DNA of 64,000 nt from Paenibacillus agri (GTDB lineage Bacteria; Bacillota; Bacilli; Paenibacillales; Paenibacillaceae), in NCBI RefSeq assembly GCF_013359945.1, contig NZ_JABWCS010000216.1, positions 124,001-188,000 of the forward strand, in the 5' to 3' direction. Below the pieces are notes generated by a model that did no database searches, was not told the origin of the DNA, and saw nothing but the letters and a program-made list of their open reading frames with translations. Within the stretch, counting starts at the first letter, position 1; each line of letters begins with the position of its first letter. Both the position numbers and the translations under genes were made by a program. Shown here one piece after another: positions 33,192-42,016 of the stretch.

Positions 33192-36005
33192 TTAGAGATC
33201 CTTCGCTTTCATTTTCAGATCATTCAACAGACCCATAGCTTGCAGCGGCGTCATGTTCATGAGATCGGCCCCTTGAACGGCTGCGATAAAGTCTTTAAGC
33301 GCCGGGTTAAATTGTTCCTGGGCGGGTACAGAAGCTCCTGCCCCGCCTTTGCGGGACTTACGAGGTTCCTCTTCACCGAAGATAGAGAGCTGCACCACTT
33401 CCTGCTCGGCTTCAGGCGCTGCAAGCGTTACGGCAGCTTCAGGCGCTGCGAGCGATACAGCAGATTCAACATATGCCGTACCCGCCTTGGTGAACGCATG
33501 ATCTGTTGGTGCTTCAGTTATGCTGGCAACAGATTCTTGAACAGAATCAGGCCCTTCAACGCTGGAACGACGCGGCCCTGATCCCCCGTAATGGAGCGCT
33601 GGTCCGCCTGGTGCTGCTGCCTGCTCAATACTCTGGAGCAGCCCATATGCCCGGTCAATGATTCCCCCCGGCAGTCCGGCTAATCGTGCACAATAAATAC
33701 CGTAGCTGCTGTCCGCCGCTCCTGGTACAAGCTTGCGCAAGAAGTTAACCTTGTCGCCACTCTCCTGCACCGCCATCGAATAGTTTCGCAAGCCTGTTAG
33801 ACTCTGCTCCAAGTGAGCGAGCTCATGAAAGTGTGTCGAGACAAGCGCCTTACAGGCGATGGTGTCGTGCACATATTCAATAACGGCTTGAGCAATGGCC
33901 ATGCCCTCGCTCGTCGAGGTACCTCGGCCCAGCTCGTCAATGATAATCAGACTGCGTGCGGTGGCTTTTTCCGTCATGACCTGGATATCGGCCATCTCCA
34001 CCATGAACGTACTCTGGCCGCCAATCAAGTCATCCGCGGCTCCAATCCGGGTGAAAATGCGGTCAATCAGCGGCACTTCAGCGCTAGACGCGGGAACAAA
34101 GCAACCGATCTGGGCCAGAATGCAGATCAAGGCAACCTGGCGCATGTAGGTACTCTTCCCTGCCATGTTCGGTCCGGTAATAAGCAGAATATTACCCTCT
34201 GCTTTGGTAAGGCTGCTTCCATTGGCGATAAACGCTGCATCCTTCAGCACCGCTTCCACGACCGGATGTCGTCCGCCTTCCAGCCGGAGATCATATCCGT
34301 CGGAGAGCTTCGGCTTCACGAACCGCTGTTCTGCGCTGACAGCTGCAAGGCTCTGGTATACGTCAATCTCAGCGACCTTCTCGGCCAGATTCTGAAGCCG
34401 CGGAACCTGGGCAGCTATTCTGTCACGCAACTCTGTGAAGAGGCTGTATTCAAGATCAGTCATTTTATCCTGGGCTTCCAGAATCAGCGCCTCTTTCTCT
34501 TTCAGCTCAGGAGTTACGAACCGTTCGGCGTTAGCCAGCGTCTGTTTGCGCTCATAGCGCCCTTCTGGCAGTGCAGCCAGATTGGCACGGGTGATCTCTA
34601 TAAAATAGCCAAATATTTTGTTGTAGCCGATTTTGAGAGATTTGATACCGGTAGCCACACGCTCTTTAGCCTCAAGCTCCGCAATCCACTGCTTGCCACT
34701 GCTGCTTGCTTCCCGCAGCTCGTCCAGACGTTCATGGTACCCCTGGCGGATAATCCCCCCATCACGCACAGACACAGGCGGATCTTCAACGATTGCCCGC
34801 GCAATGTCTTCACGCAGCTCTGCGCAATCGTCCATCGCCGCCCCGATCTCCCGCAAGGTCGCAGAGCCTGACGTCCCACACAATTCTTTCAGCGCCGGAA
34901 TCTGCTCCAGCGACAGCTTCAGTGCATTCATATCCCGGCCATTGGCGCTCCCGAAGGCAATTCGGCCAACCAGACGCTCCAGATCATAGATTTCTTTCAG
35001 TGCTTGACGCAGATCTTCACGAACGATGAATTGGTTATACAGATAATCGACGGCTTCCAGGCGACGTTCAATCGGTGCCCGCTGAAGCAGCGGCTTATCA
35101 ATGCGGCGGCGCAGCAGACGCGCACCCATCGATGTCTCGGTGCGGTCCAGCAGCCAGAGCAACGAGCCTTTTTTGGAACGTTCACGTACTGTCTCAGTCA
35201 GCTCCAGATTTCGGCGGGTAAATGGATCAAGAATCATATAATTGCCGGGTTCATAAGGCGAAATCTGACTGAGTTGCCCCAAGGAGCGCCGCTGTGTCTC
35301 ACTCAGGTAGGAGATCAGCAGCGAAAGACAATGGCCCCGCTCCCGTTCCAGCCGTACCCACGCTGATTCGCCGAACTGGCGACGAGCCAATTCCTCATCC
35401 CGCTTATCCCATGGGGTGTATACGACAGGTTTGGCCAGCAGCGAAGCTTCGCTCCGCAAGGTCTCCAGCAGTGCTGTATCACCGATAATCTCGGCGGGTT
35501 CATAAATGCCAATCTCATCACGCAACCACTCTGCGCCGGAGAGTACGGAAGTTACATACAGCTCACCTGTGGTCAAATCACAGGCAGCCAGCGCCATCAT
35601 CCCGTCCAGCTCAGTGACACAGACTAGATAGTTATTGTTCTTGTCAGAGATGATTTTGCCATCCATCACCGTTCCCGGTGTTACGACACGCACGATATCT
35701 CTGCGCACCATCCCTTTCGTTACAGCAGGATCATCCAGTTGTTCGCAGATCGCGACCTTGTAACCTTTTTCGATCAAACGCTGTATGTAACCCTCAGCGG
35801 CATGGTATGGGACACCGCACATCGGAATCTTCTCGTCGCCCCCACCTTCGCGTCCTGTTAATGTTATTTCCAGTTCCTTCGATGCCAGCACGGCATCCTC
35901 AAAGAACATCTCATAGAAATCGCCCAGTCGGAAAAAGAGGAATGCATCCTTAGCTCCCTCTTTCACACGTAAGTACTGCTCTATCATCGGCGTATATTTT
36001 GCCAT
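33192..36005 (-). CDS. mutS: DNA mismatch recognition protein MutS
   Basis: 937 residues, about 70-80 longer than typical. Mismatch-binding domain I has FRLGDFYEMFFEDA (the Phe-x-Glu wedge), core and clamp domains follow, then the ATPase with Walker A GPNMAGKSTYMRQ near 613, the ST motif FMVEM near 667 and Walker B IIIDELGRGTS near 690, and HFHELAHLE. The extra length lies in a C-terminal insert near 800-880, Ala/Ser/Glu-rich with a 9-residue repeat (LAAPEAAVT). The tail ends with the helical region that binds MutL or the clamp (PLQAMGLLNDLK). A start with AGGTAGACC upstream is reasonable. First gene of mutS-mutL. Confidence 0.97.
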   Translation of the reverse strand: MAKYTPMIEQYLRVKEGAKDAFLFFRLGDFYEMFFEDAVLASKELEITLTGREGGGDEKIPMCGVPYHAAEGYIQRLIEKGYKVAICEQLDDPAVTKGMVRRDIVRVVTPGTVMDGKIISDKNNNYLVCVTELDGMMALAACDLTTGELYVTSVLSGAEWLRDEIGIYEPAEIIGDTALLETLRSEASLLAKPVVYTPWDKRDEELARRQFGESAWVRLERERGHCLSLLISYLSETQRRSLGQLSQISPYEPGNYMILDPFTRRNLELTETVRERSKKGSLLWLLDRTETSMGARLLRRRIDKPLLQRAPIERRLEAVDYLYNQFIVREDLRQALKEIYDLERLVGRIAFGSANGRDMNALKLSLEQIPALKELCGTSGSATLREIGAAMDDCAELREDIARAIVEDPPVSVRDGGIIRQGYHERLDELREASSSGKQWIAELEAKERVATGIKSLKIGYNKIFGYFIEITRANLAALPEGRYERKQTLANAERFVTPELKEKEALILEAQDKMTDLEYSLFTELRDRIAAQVPRLQNLAEKVAEIDVYQSLAAVSAEQRFVKPKLSDGYDLRLEGGRHPVVEAVLKDAAFIANGSSLTKAEGNILLITGPNMAGKSTYMRQVALICILAQIGCFVPASSAEVPLIDRIFTRIGAADDLIGGQSTFMVEMADIQVMTEKATARSLIIIDELGRGTSTSEGMAIAQAVIEYVHDTIACKALVSTHFHELAHLEQSLTGLRNYSMAVQESGDKVNFLRKLVPGAADSSYGIYCARLAGLPGGIIDRAYGLLQSIEQAAAPGGPALHYGGSGPRRSSVEGPDSVQESVASITEAPTDHAFTKAGTAYVESAVSLAAPEAAVTLAAPEAEQEVVQLSIFGEEEPRKSRKGGAGASVPAQEQFNPALKDFIAAVQGADLMNMTPLQAMGLLNDLKMKAKDL
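33409..33462. repeat. 27-bp in-frame tandem repeat inside mutS
   Basis: Two adjacent 27-bp units (33409-33435, 33436-33462) differing at three bases; they encode the 9-residue repeat in the C-terminal insert of MutS. Confidence 0.8.
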
Positions 36006-36506
36006 GGTCTACCTCCAAGCCTTTTTCATGCTAACCTCTATTATAACAGAAAGTTTGCTCTCAAAGTTACCCTTGGTAAGTTGTGCTGGTAGCCGCTGTT
36101 ATAGAGATCCCATTTAGTCCGCTTTGCTATTATATTGAACGCTAAATTGCCTTTATTTTAAAAAAACAAACTAAAGCATTTAAAGGTATTTTCCTCTTCT
36201 AACAAGACCTCTCTTAGCTCGATTGTAGACTCAGACAATATATTATTTTTAGTTCAAGCTATACAAATACTGCTTAATCGAATAAATGTTCAAGATAAAG
36301 TCAAACTAAATGGTATGCCTTATAGTCAGTAATCACTGAAAAAGCATCTTGACAGCCCTAATTTTACTCAGTGGTATTCTTGTATACTACTTATACAAAG
36401 GTATCATTTTAACATAGCTTTTGTAGAGGGTATTTTTTTTCAAAAATAATTAGTCGTATTTATTAATACTACTTAAAATTTCGAACAAAGAGAGGATAAA
36501 CCAACC
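36006..36506. other. AT-rich intergenic region with promoter and dyad
   Basis: No gene is supported. Near its right end are TTGACA (36349-36354), a weak -10 TGGTAT at 36372-36377, and the perfect dyad TTGTATA-N5-TATACAA at 36380-36398, a likely operator for the gene that starts at 36507. Confidence 0.6.
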
Positions 36507-37315
36507 ATGAATACCTCAACTACTATTGATATCGCTTTTTGCAGCGAACTTATTGTCTCTCTCGGAGCCAAGCTCCTGAAGGAATGCAAGAAAGATCTGC
36601 GTTTGACCACATTTGAGGAAGTACACGCCAGAGCTACAGAAATGAGTGAATGGGTCACCCGATCGTTAAAAGAACCCCTTGCCAGCAAATATCCTTCTAT
36701 TCTCTGGTCGGATTCGGAATTCAATCTGGATAATCAGCGGCAAGCGGAATTTGCAGGCGAATATTGGATTCTTGATCCACTGGATGGAGCTCTGAATTTT
36801 GTCCAAGGCTTCTCCTTCTTTGCCCTTTCTCTGTGTCTTGTCCGTGCAGGACAACCGTTCGTTTCGTTTGTCTATAATCCCAGCAGCCGGGAATTATTCC
36901 ATGCTGTTTCAGGACAAGGGGCTTTCATGAACGGCTCTCCTATCCATGTGGCAACCAAGCAATCATTGGCCAATCCTACATTACAACCTCCCTACCCAGC
37001 GATCCGGCAAAAGAACAGGAGATATCGGAGCTGACGGTACGCGGCATTACCCGTTTTATGACCAAGACTGTAGCTGTAAAAATGCTCGGCGCTGTCTCCT
37101 TGCAACTAGCTTACGTCGCAAGCGGTAGACTTGATGGCTATTTTGAATTTGGGGACGATTATTATGACTGGCTGGCGGGTTCCTTGCTCGTTCAAGAGGC
37201 TGGCGGGATCATTACGAATGGTCAAGGAGGACCTTTCACGTGGGGCACTTCCGGGATCATCACTGCGAATACCAGTCTGCATGGGAAAATGGTCGCGGAG
37301 CTGAGGGAGCTTTGA
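36507..37315 (+). pseudogene. Inositol monophosphatase family gene, frameshifted
   Basis: Two frames together give a complete enzyme of about 269 residues. First part: MNTSTTIDIAFCSELIVSLG, then the metal site EYWILDPLDGALNFVQGFSF (family pattern WxxDPxDGTxNF; Thr is replaced by Ala here). The second frame holds VAVKMLGAVSLQLAYVASGR and the second metal motif DYYDWLAGSLLVQEAGG. The break lies near 36980: the first frame runs on to RRYRS and stop, while the expected continuation TTSLPSDPAKEQEISEL is one base off. The span is 809 bases, one short of a multiple of three, so a single missing base explains it. Genuine decay or a sequencing slip. Confidence 0.8.
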
Positions 37316-38275
37316 TCTTGTTTTGTTTATTGACCTGCGTTTGAGCCCAGCCATAACAGAATGGATAGTTTAGCATAAAGTTATCTCCAAACCCATGGAA
37401 TACTGATAACAAGGCGAACGCTACCGCTTTTCCACATCCGTCCTCTCCGCAGCTTGGGAGACATAATTGTTTATCACACGTCTTAAAAAGCACGTCTTTA
37501 AAAGGAGCTACCTCCATTTAGTGCCGCTTCGTCAAACAGCGGACTCGAGAGGCTTTAATGCCTTTCGAGTCAACCACTCAGTAACATAACGGACTCCAGA
37601 GACTTTATTGCCTTTCGATTCAACTACTCAGTAAGATAACGGACTCCAGAGACTTTATGAGCATAGTTTCCAAACGAAATCCGCTGTGCGGGAGAAAATA
37701 GCGTCACCTGAGTCCGTTGCACATTCCAGAAGTAGCTTTTATGGAAAATAACGATTATACGGTCCGTTAGCTCGCATAAGTGAATTTCAACCGTCAGATG
37801 TAGTTGTTTTGACAATTTGTTTGACAACACTGATGATGACGTTGGGTCCTTTAAAAATCGCAAAGGAAATCGGTCTTTATCAGCGATCGGGAGTACCCTC
37901 TGAACACACAGCATCTTCACTGCCAAACGTTCAAGCGCCGATTTTGCTGTTGTGCCTTTAAAAATAGCAGCGTCACAGACCATCCCGAAGGAGCATTTTC
38001 GTATTATTAGGCCAATCAAGGATTTTACCTTAAGTAACTATCGAGATTGGATGACTTTCACATGGCAATAATTTTTGAAGCAGGCGTCAATAAGTAAAAC
38101 GTAGAGCAGCGATCCTCCCATAAGGGGAAAATCACTGCTCTAAAGTTCTTTATAAATCTTATTTTTAAAGCTTCTTTTTAAAGCTTCTTTTTAAAAAACA
38201 GTTTTGCCTCACTCGTAGAAAATCACTTTAGGGCGGTTCGATCTTTAATAGGACGGCCCGATCTTTAATGGTGGG
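37316..38275. other. Long intergenic region, repeat-rich, no gene
   Basis: About 960 bp between the convergent IMPase-like and ligase genes. No coding frame looks real. It holds the 50-bp-period array (37541-37768), a hairpin AGAGCAG/CTGCTCT at 38103-38141 that may end the ligase transcript, tandem TTTTTAAAGCTTC units near 38163-38200, and a doubled CGATCTTTAATRG near 38239-38272. Confidence 0.65.
37541..37768. repeat. Inverted array of 50-bp units (array A)
   Basis: GGACTC starts at 37541, 37591 and 37641, exactly 50 bp apart; units 1 and 2 are about 85 percent alike over the whole 50 bp. The opposite orientation follows: GTCCGTT at 37712 and again at 37762, also 50 bp apart. So two or three direct units face two inverted units around a centre near 37685. 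Confidence 0.8.
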
Positions 38276-39853
38276 TTAAGATTGCCCCGCGGAAATACTC
38301 TCGCTGGGCTTCCCGGTCCGCCAGAGCCTGCGGATATCGCGGGATTCATCCCAGGTTCGCCCTGCGGAAATATAGTGAAGCAGGGGCTCAATGTATGGGG
38401 CGGCCTTCTCGTAGCCGCCCAAGGCTCTAATCTGGGCCGCCAAAGGGGTAAAGGCGGCCCGCAAAGGGGCTCTGTCGCCGCTATAATAGGCGGCATGCAG
38501 ATCTTCCCGGTCGAGCGGGCGGAGCGGCAGGTCCTCATAATGGCTCACGATCAGGTGAGCCAGATGGACCACGCCTTTGGCGATGACCGGGGAGACCAGG
38601 AAGCTCGGCAGGGTGCGGTACTCGAAGCCGCCATACGGCTGGTACCGGAAATCGCCGAGCACACCATAGCGCGGACGCCGCGAGGACGCCCTGGCGTCCT
38701 CCAGCAGCGTAATGGGCAGCGCGAGATAGTTGTCGAGCGCGCGCAGCAGCGGCGCGGTCAGCGTCACGCCGCTGAAGTGCAGATGGCCGCCGAGGGCCCA
38801 GCCCGCCAGCGGCATGCCTCCCGCCCGCCACGCCAGCGTGCGGTCGGCGATCAGCCGGTCCGCCGTAGCCGCGGCGGACATAAGCTGCGCCAGCAGCGCG
38901 CGCGGTTCCCCGCGCGGCTGAGGGCGCAGCTCCGCTACCGGGAACGCGCCGCGCGTTCCCGGGGGTCCGGCGTCGCAGCCCGCGACGCCTGCCATGGGCA
39001 GGTACCGCGACGCAGGCACGACGCGGCCCGTGTCCACCCGGAGCAGCAGGAACTCCGGGTCCATGCCCATGAGCAGCCCCGGACGCCCGGGCTGCTCAGC
39101 GGCCAGGCTGCGGGTCAAGACCCGCGCAGCCGATGCATAAGGCTCCGGGAGCGAATTGCCCGGAGCCACTGCCAGTGGCGTCACGTCCTCCACCACATAC
39201 TGACGCTCGCCCATAGCGGTGAGCAGCACCTCACCGCTGTCCAGACCCAGGCTATACAGGGCAGCAATCGCCAAACTGTCGACATCCCGGCGGAAGCTTC
39301 TGCTTCTACCCGCAGCGGCCCTCGTGTCCCTCCATGGCCACACATCCCCTTCTTCTGTAACACCATTATCATTAGTTCTGGCAGCATCAATCGAGTACCT
39401 TAGCCGATCTAGTTCGTAGCCGTCAACATGCTCCGCACTTGTAGTAAAATCCTCCCATTCTACATTCTGGCTATCGCGTAGAAGCCTCCCTGAGCACTGG
39501 CCTACCACCCCCTCTTCTTGCCGTCCATAGGAACTAAGTCGAACTCCCTTCATCCCCCGCCCTGCTCCAAAGGGCGTAATAGCCCTCACCGCGAGATTGT
39601 AGACCGAAATGGAGTAACGCTGCCGGTGTTTCCCCCCGTGATTGCTGGCCTTATATGTATCATCAACTGAGTTTGTCATCTCCCAGGCACAACGACGTTC
39701 CCTAGCTGGGCTGGCGCTGACCCCGGAATCAGTGATCAAATACTTTCTTCTGCTACCCGCAGTGAGTGCCGCCTTCAGCCCGCTCCGCAATAGACGACCC
39801 TCTCGCTGTTCAAGTGAAAGAGACCTGTAGACGCCAATCCCCTCATTGATCAT
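38276..39853 (-). CDS. Putative COOH-NH2 ligase (phage phiEco32-like amidoligase type 2)
   Basis: 525 residues. The C-terminal half (about 255-500) fits the glutamine-synthetase-like amidoligase family: MGMDPEFLL near 262-270 and AELRPQPRGEPRALL near 308 (acidic metal ligands), GGHLHFSG near 355-362, YGGFEYRTLPSFL near 407-419. A middle segment IAALYSLGLDSGEVLL near 195 is shared with homologues; the first 190 residues are basic and less familiar. Such enzymes are predicted to make amide or peptide-like bonds using ATP. The gene is GC-rich relative to neighbours. GGAGGAGG precedes ATG. It lies next to cotE, hence a spore-coat link is possible but unproven. Confidence 0.78.
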   Translation of the reverse strand: MINEGIGVYRSLSLEQREGRLLRSGLKAALTAGSRRKYLITDSGVSASPARERRCAWEMTNSVDDTYKASNHGGKHRQRYSISVYNLAVRAITPFGAGRGMKGVRLSSYGRQEEGVVGQCSGRLLRDSQNVEWEDFTTSAEHVDGYELDRLRYSIDAARTNDNGVTEEGDVWPWRDTRAAAGRSRSFRRDVDSLAIAALYSLGLDSGEVLLTAMGERQYVVEDVTPLAVAPGNSLPEPYASAARVLTRSLAAEQPGRPGLLMGMDPEFLLLRVDTGRVVPASRYLPMAGVAGCDAGPPGTRGAFPVAELRPQPRGEPRALLAQLMSAAATADRLIADRTLAWRAGGMPLAGWALGGHLHFSGVTLTAPLLRALDNYLALPITLLEDARASSRRPRYGVLGDFRYQPYGGFEYRTLPSFLVSPVIAKGVVHLAHLIVSHYEDLPLRPLDREDLHAAYYSGDRAPLRAAFTPLAAQIRALGGYEKAAPYIEPLLHYISAGRTWDESRDIRRLWRTGKPSESISAGQS

Positions 39854-39902
39854 CTTCTCGCCCTCCTCCGGGCTGGTATTCCTGATTTAGATACCCAAAT
39901 AG

Positions 39903-39942
39903 CAAAAAACGGCTTCCCGTCATGCGGAAGACACCGTTTTTG
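39903..39942 (-). terminator. Second terminator between cotE and the ligase gene
   Basis: Minus-strand AAAAACGGTGTCTTCC / GGAAGCCGTTTTTT, located upstream of the ligase start and downstream of cotE. Confidence 0.8.
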
Positions 39943-40002
39943 CCATACAAATTAAGCTTTGCAGAAATTCAACAGACTTTTTAGACAAGCAAAAAAATTA
40001 TT

Positions 40003-40027
40003 CAAAAAAAGGAGGGCATTCGCCCTC
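40003..40027 (-). terminator. cotE terminator
   Basis: Minus-strand GAGGGC-gaat-GCCCTCC followed by TTTTTTTG, 75 bp after the cotE stop. Confidence 0.85.
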
Positions 40028-40099
40028 TACGCCGCCGCCCTCCCAGCATATAATGAATCATATCTCATACATCGTAAGTCAGGCGGCGGCGCATGTTTC

Positions 40100-40657
40100 T
40101 TACAACTCATCATCCAGGGCGTCAGGGTCCAAATCTTCATAATCGAAGGTTTCGCCGTCAAAATCATAATCCTTGTCTTCCAGATCATCGACTTGATCAC
40201 TTACAAACACGCGGACTTTGGTCTCAGCCACCAATTCCGCTTCAAACTCCCGCTCCACGCGAAGGGTCACGCTTCCGCCTCCCGGCGATACGCCCGCTTC
40301 CACACAGTTTGGTTCCTGCGTTGCCTCCGCAGAAACTTCCACTGTAGATGCGCGGTGTCTCGGGTCCAGGTACGAAAGAGGAATAAGCTCCACATAAGAG
40401 ACCGTTTCTTTAGCAACCTCGGTCTGCTTATTCTTGTCGTACGAGTACCAGATGTTCACATCATAAGTACCGATTACTTCGATTCCGTTACCGGCGGCAA
40501 CCGCTTCGTATTGGTGGTTGATGATCCAAGCCCCCAGAATACTTGTCGGATGATGTGGCGGAGTCACGGTATGAGTTGCGGTAGAGAACTTACGACCTTT
40601 GCCGCAAATTGCCTTCGTAATGATCTCCCTTGTTTGACGTTTATGGCCTAATGACAT
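40100..40657 (-). CDS. cotE: Outer spore coat morphogenetic protein CotE
   Basis: 185 residues. Conserved core: REIITKAICGKGRKFSTATH, PTSILGAWIINHQYEA, then IEVIGTYDVNIWYSYDKNKQ and ETVSYVELIPLSYLDPRHRA. The last 25 residues are very acidic (DLEDKDYDFDGETFDYEDLD). CotE assembles on the forespore and recruits outer-coat proteins. The ATG at 40657 with GGAGGAGG upstream is chosen over one seven codons earlier. In Bacillus cotE is directly followed by mutS; here a ligase gene, an array and a broken IMPase-like gene lie between. Expected to be driven by mother-cell sigma factors. Confidence 0.95.
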   Translation of the reverse strand: MSLGHKRQTREIITKAICGKGRKFSTATHTVTPPHHPTSILGAWIINHQYEAVAAGNGIEVIGTYDVNIWYSYDKNKQTEVAKETVSYVELIPLSYLDPRHRASTVEVSAEATQEPNCVEAGVSPGGGSVTLRVEREFEAELVAETKVRVFVSDQVDDLEDKDYDFDGETFDYEDLDPDALDDEL

Positions 40658-40818
40658 CTTTGAACCTCCTCCATACAATCATTCACTATCAAGTGTATGC
40701 AGGTTCTAGGCATTTGTTGATTGTTAGTCTATAAATAAATTTGAGTAAGCCCTCCCGGCCCCGGCCGCGAGGGTTATAGTTCATTTTATTTCATTTGACA
40801 CGATGGTATGAGTACATT

Positions 40819-41841
40819 TTATTGCGGAATAACCCTTACAATACCGATGTTTCTCTGCTTGCTGAGGTCCAGGAAGTCCTCGCCGAGGTTCACGAGCGGA
40901 CGAAGAGGGTCATGCGACAGGATCATCACAATTCTTCCCGTCCGCCCGTCTGTTAACTCCACCTCGTTCCCTATCATGGACTGCATCAGTTTATCAATAA
41001 AGACCCGGCAAATATAAGGATCCAGCTTGCCGTACACACTCTCCTCCATCTGTGTCAGAACCTCGTAAAGCGGAGACGCCTTCCGATAGAAACGGTCTGA
41101 AGTCATGGCATGGAAAATATCGCAGATCGCCACGATTTTGCTGAAATCCGTAATCCGGTGTCCAAGCACCCCGAACGGATAGCCGCTGCCGTCCATTCGT
41201 TCATGATGCTGAAGGGCTACAAGTGCCTGATTGTGATTCGTACCAACCGTATCCCGCACCATTTCGTAGCCGTACGTAGTATGCTTTTTCATAATCTGGA
41301 ACTCTTCTTCGCTCAGCGGTCCGGGCTTGGTTAGAATCTCGGCCGGCACCATAATCTTTCCGATATCATGCAGGGTGGCCGCAATGGTCAGCTGGCTAAG
41401 ATCCTCCGGCTTCATCTTGAGCCACTTGCCCAGCAGCGTCGAGAGAATCCCTACTGCAACATTGTGCCTGTATGTATAATCGTCCTTTGACTGCAACGCA
41501 GCCAATATGCCATAGAAATCATTCTTCTCCGTCACCTGATGGATGAAGGGGATGACTTCATTGCGGAGCTCAATCATGGGAATGCGCTTGCTTTTATTGT
41601 AACGGATCTGTTCAAAAATACTTTCCATTGCAGTCGTACAGTCGTCGATAGCAATCTGGAAAAATGCCGCGCCATCCAAATGAATAACATCTTTCTCCTC
41701 CAGCGCAATCTTGTGCTGACTGATCAATCGGATATGCTCGGCGCTTAACAAGGTCATCGCAGGCAATACAAAGACACCCTTGCTGTTGAACAAGTTGGCA
41801 ACCAACTGCTTCCCGATATACTCCTCGTTGCTATTATTCAC
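40819..41841 (-). CDS. HD-GYP domain protein (putative cyclic-di-GMP phosphodiesterase)
   Basis: 340 residues. An N-terminal part of about 110 residues (MTLLSAEHIRLISQHKIALE) of the type found in many Bacillales HD-GYP proteins, then the HD-GYP core: YRHNVAVGILSTLLGKWL, HDIGKI near 172, HHERMDGSGYPFGVLGHRI near 215. The GYP motif is intact, so cyclic-di-GMP hydrolysis is plausible. C-terminal 40 residues form a beta-rich add-on (GRIVMILSHDPLRPLVNL). A GC-rich hairpin (CCCTC/GAGGG at 40750-40773) follows, perhaps a terminator without T run. The head starts MNNSNEEYIG. Confidence 0.9.
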   Translation of the reverse strand: MNNSNEEYIGKQLVANLFNSKGVFVLPAMTLLSAEHIRLISQHKIALEEKDVIHLDGAAFFQIAIDDCTTAMESIFEQIRYNKSKRIPMIELRNEVIPFIHQVTEKNDFYGILAALQSKDDYTYRHNVAVGILSTLLGKWLKMKPEDLSQLTIAATLHDIGKIMVPAEILTKPGPLSEEEFQIMKKHTTYGYEMVRDTVGTNHNQALVALQHHERMDGSGYPFGVLGHRITDFSKIVAICDIFHAMTSDRFYRKASPLYEVLTQMEESVYGKLDPYICRVFIDKLMQSMIGNEVELTDGRTGRIVMILSHDPLRPLVNLGEDFLDLSKQRNIGIVRVIPQ

Positions 41842-42016
41842 GCTCTCACCTGCCAGAGCAGAAAATCCGAGACTACGGAATTCCCTGCTGTATTTGAATC
41901 CCCACTGTTACCGTTCAAGATACATCACCTATGTGGTACTATTTTATTGCTTAACTATACTTATCGTTATTTTACTATTGTTTGTTAATACCTGTCCCGG
42001 GCTTCGAGGCCTAATC

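Noticed and set aside
33813..34871. 352-codon plus-strand ORF opposite mutS
   Set aside because: Antisense shadow of conserved mutS codons; product has no recognisable family and no ribosome site.
37541..37768. Array A as a CRISPR array
   Set aside because: Whole 50-bp units resemble each other with no spacer variation, half of them are inverted, and no cas gene is near.
38282..39403. 373-codon plus-strand ORF opposite the ligase gene
   Set aside because: A shadow frame of the GC-rich ligase gene; low-complexity Arg/Gly-rich product, no ribosome site.
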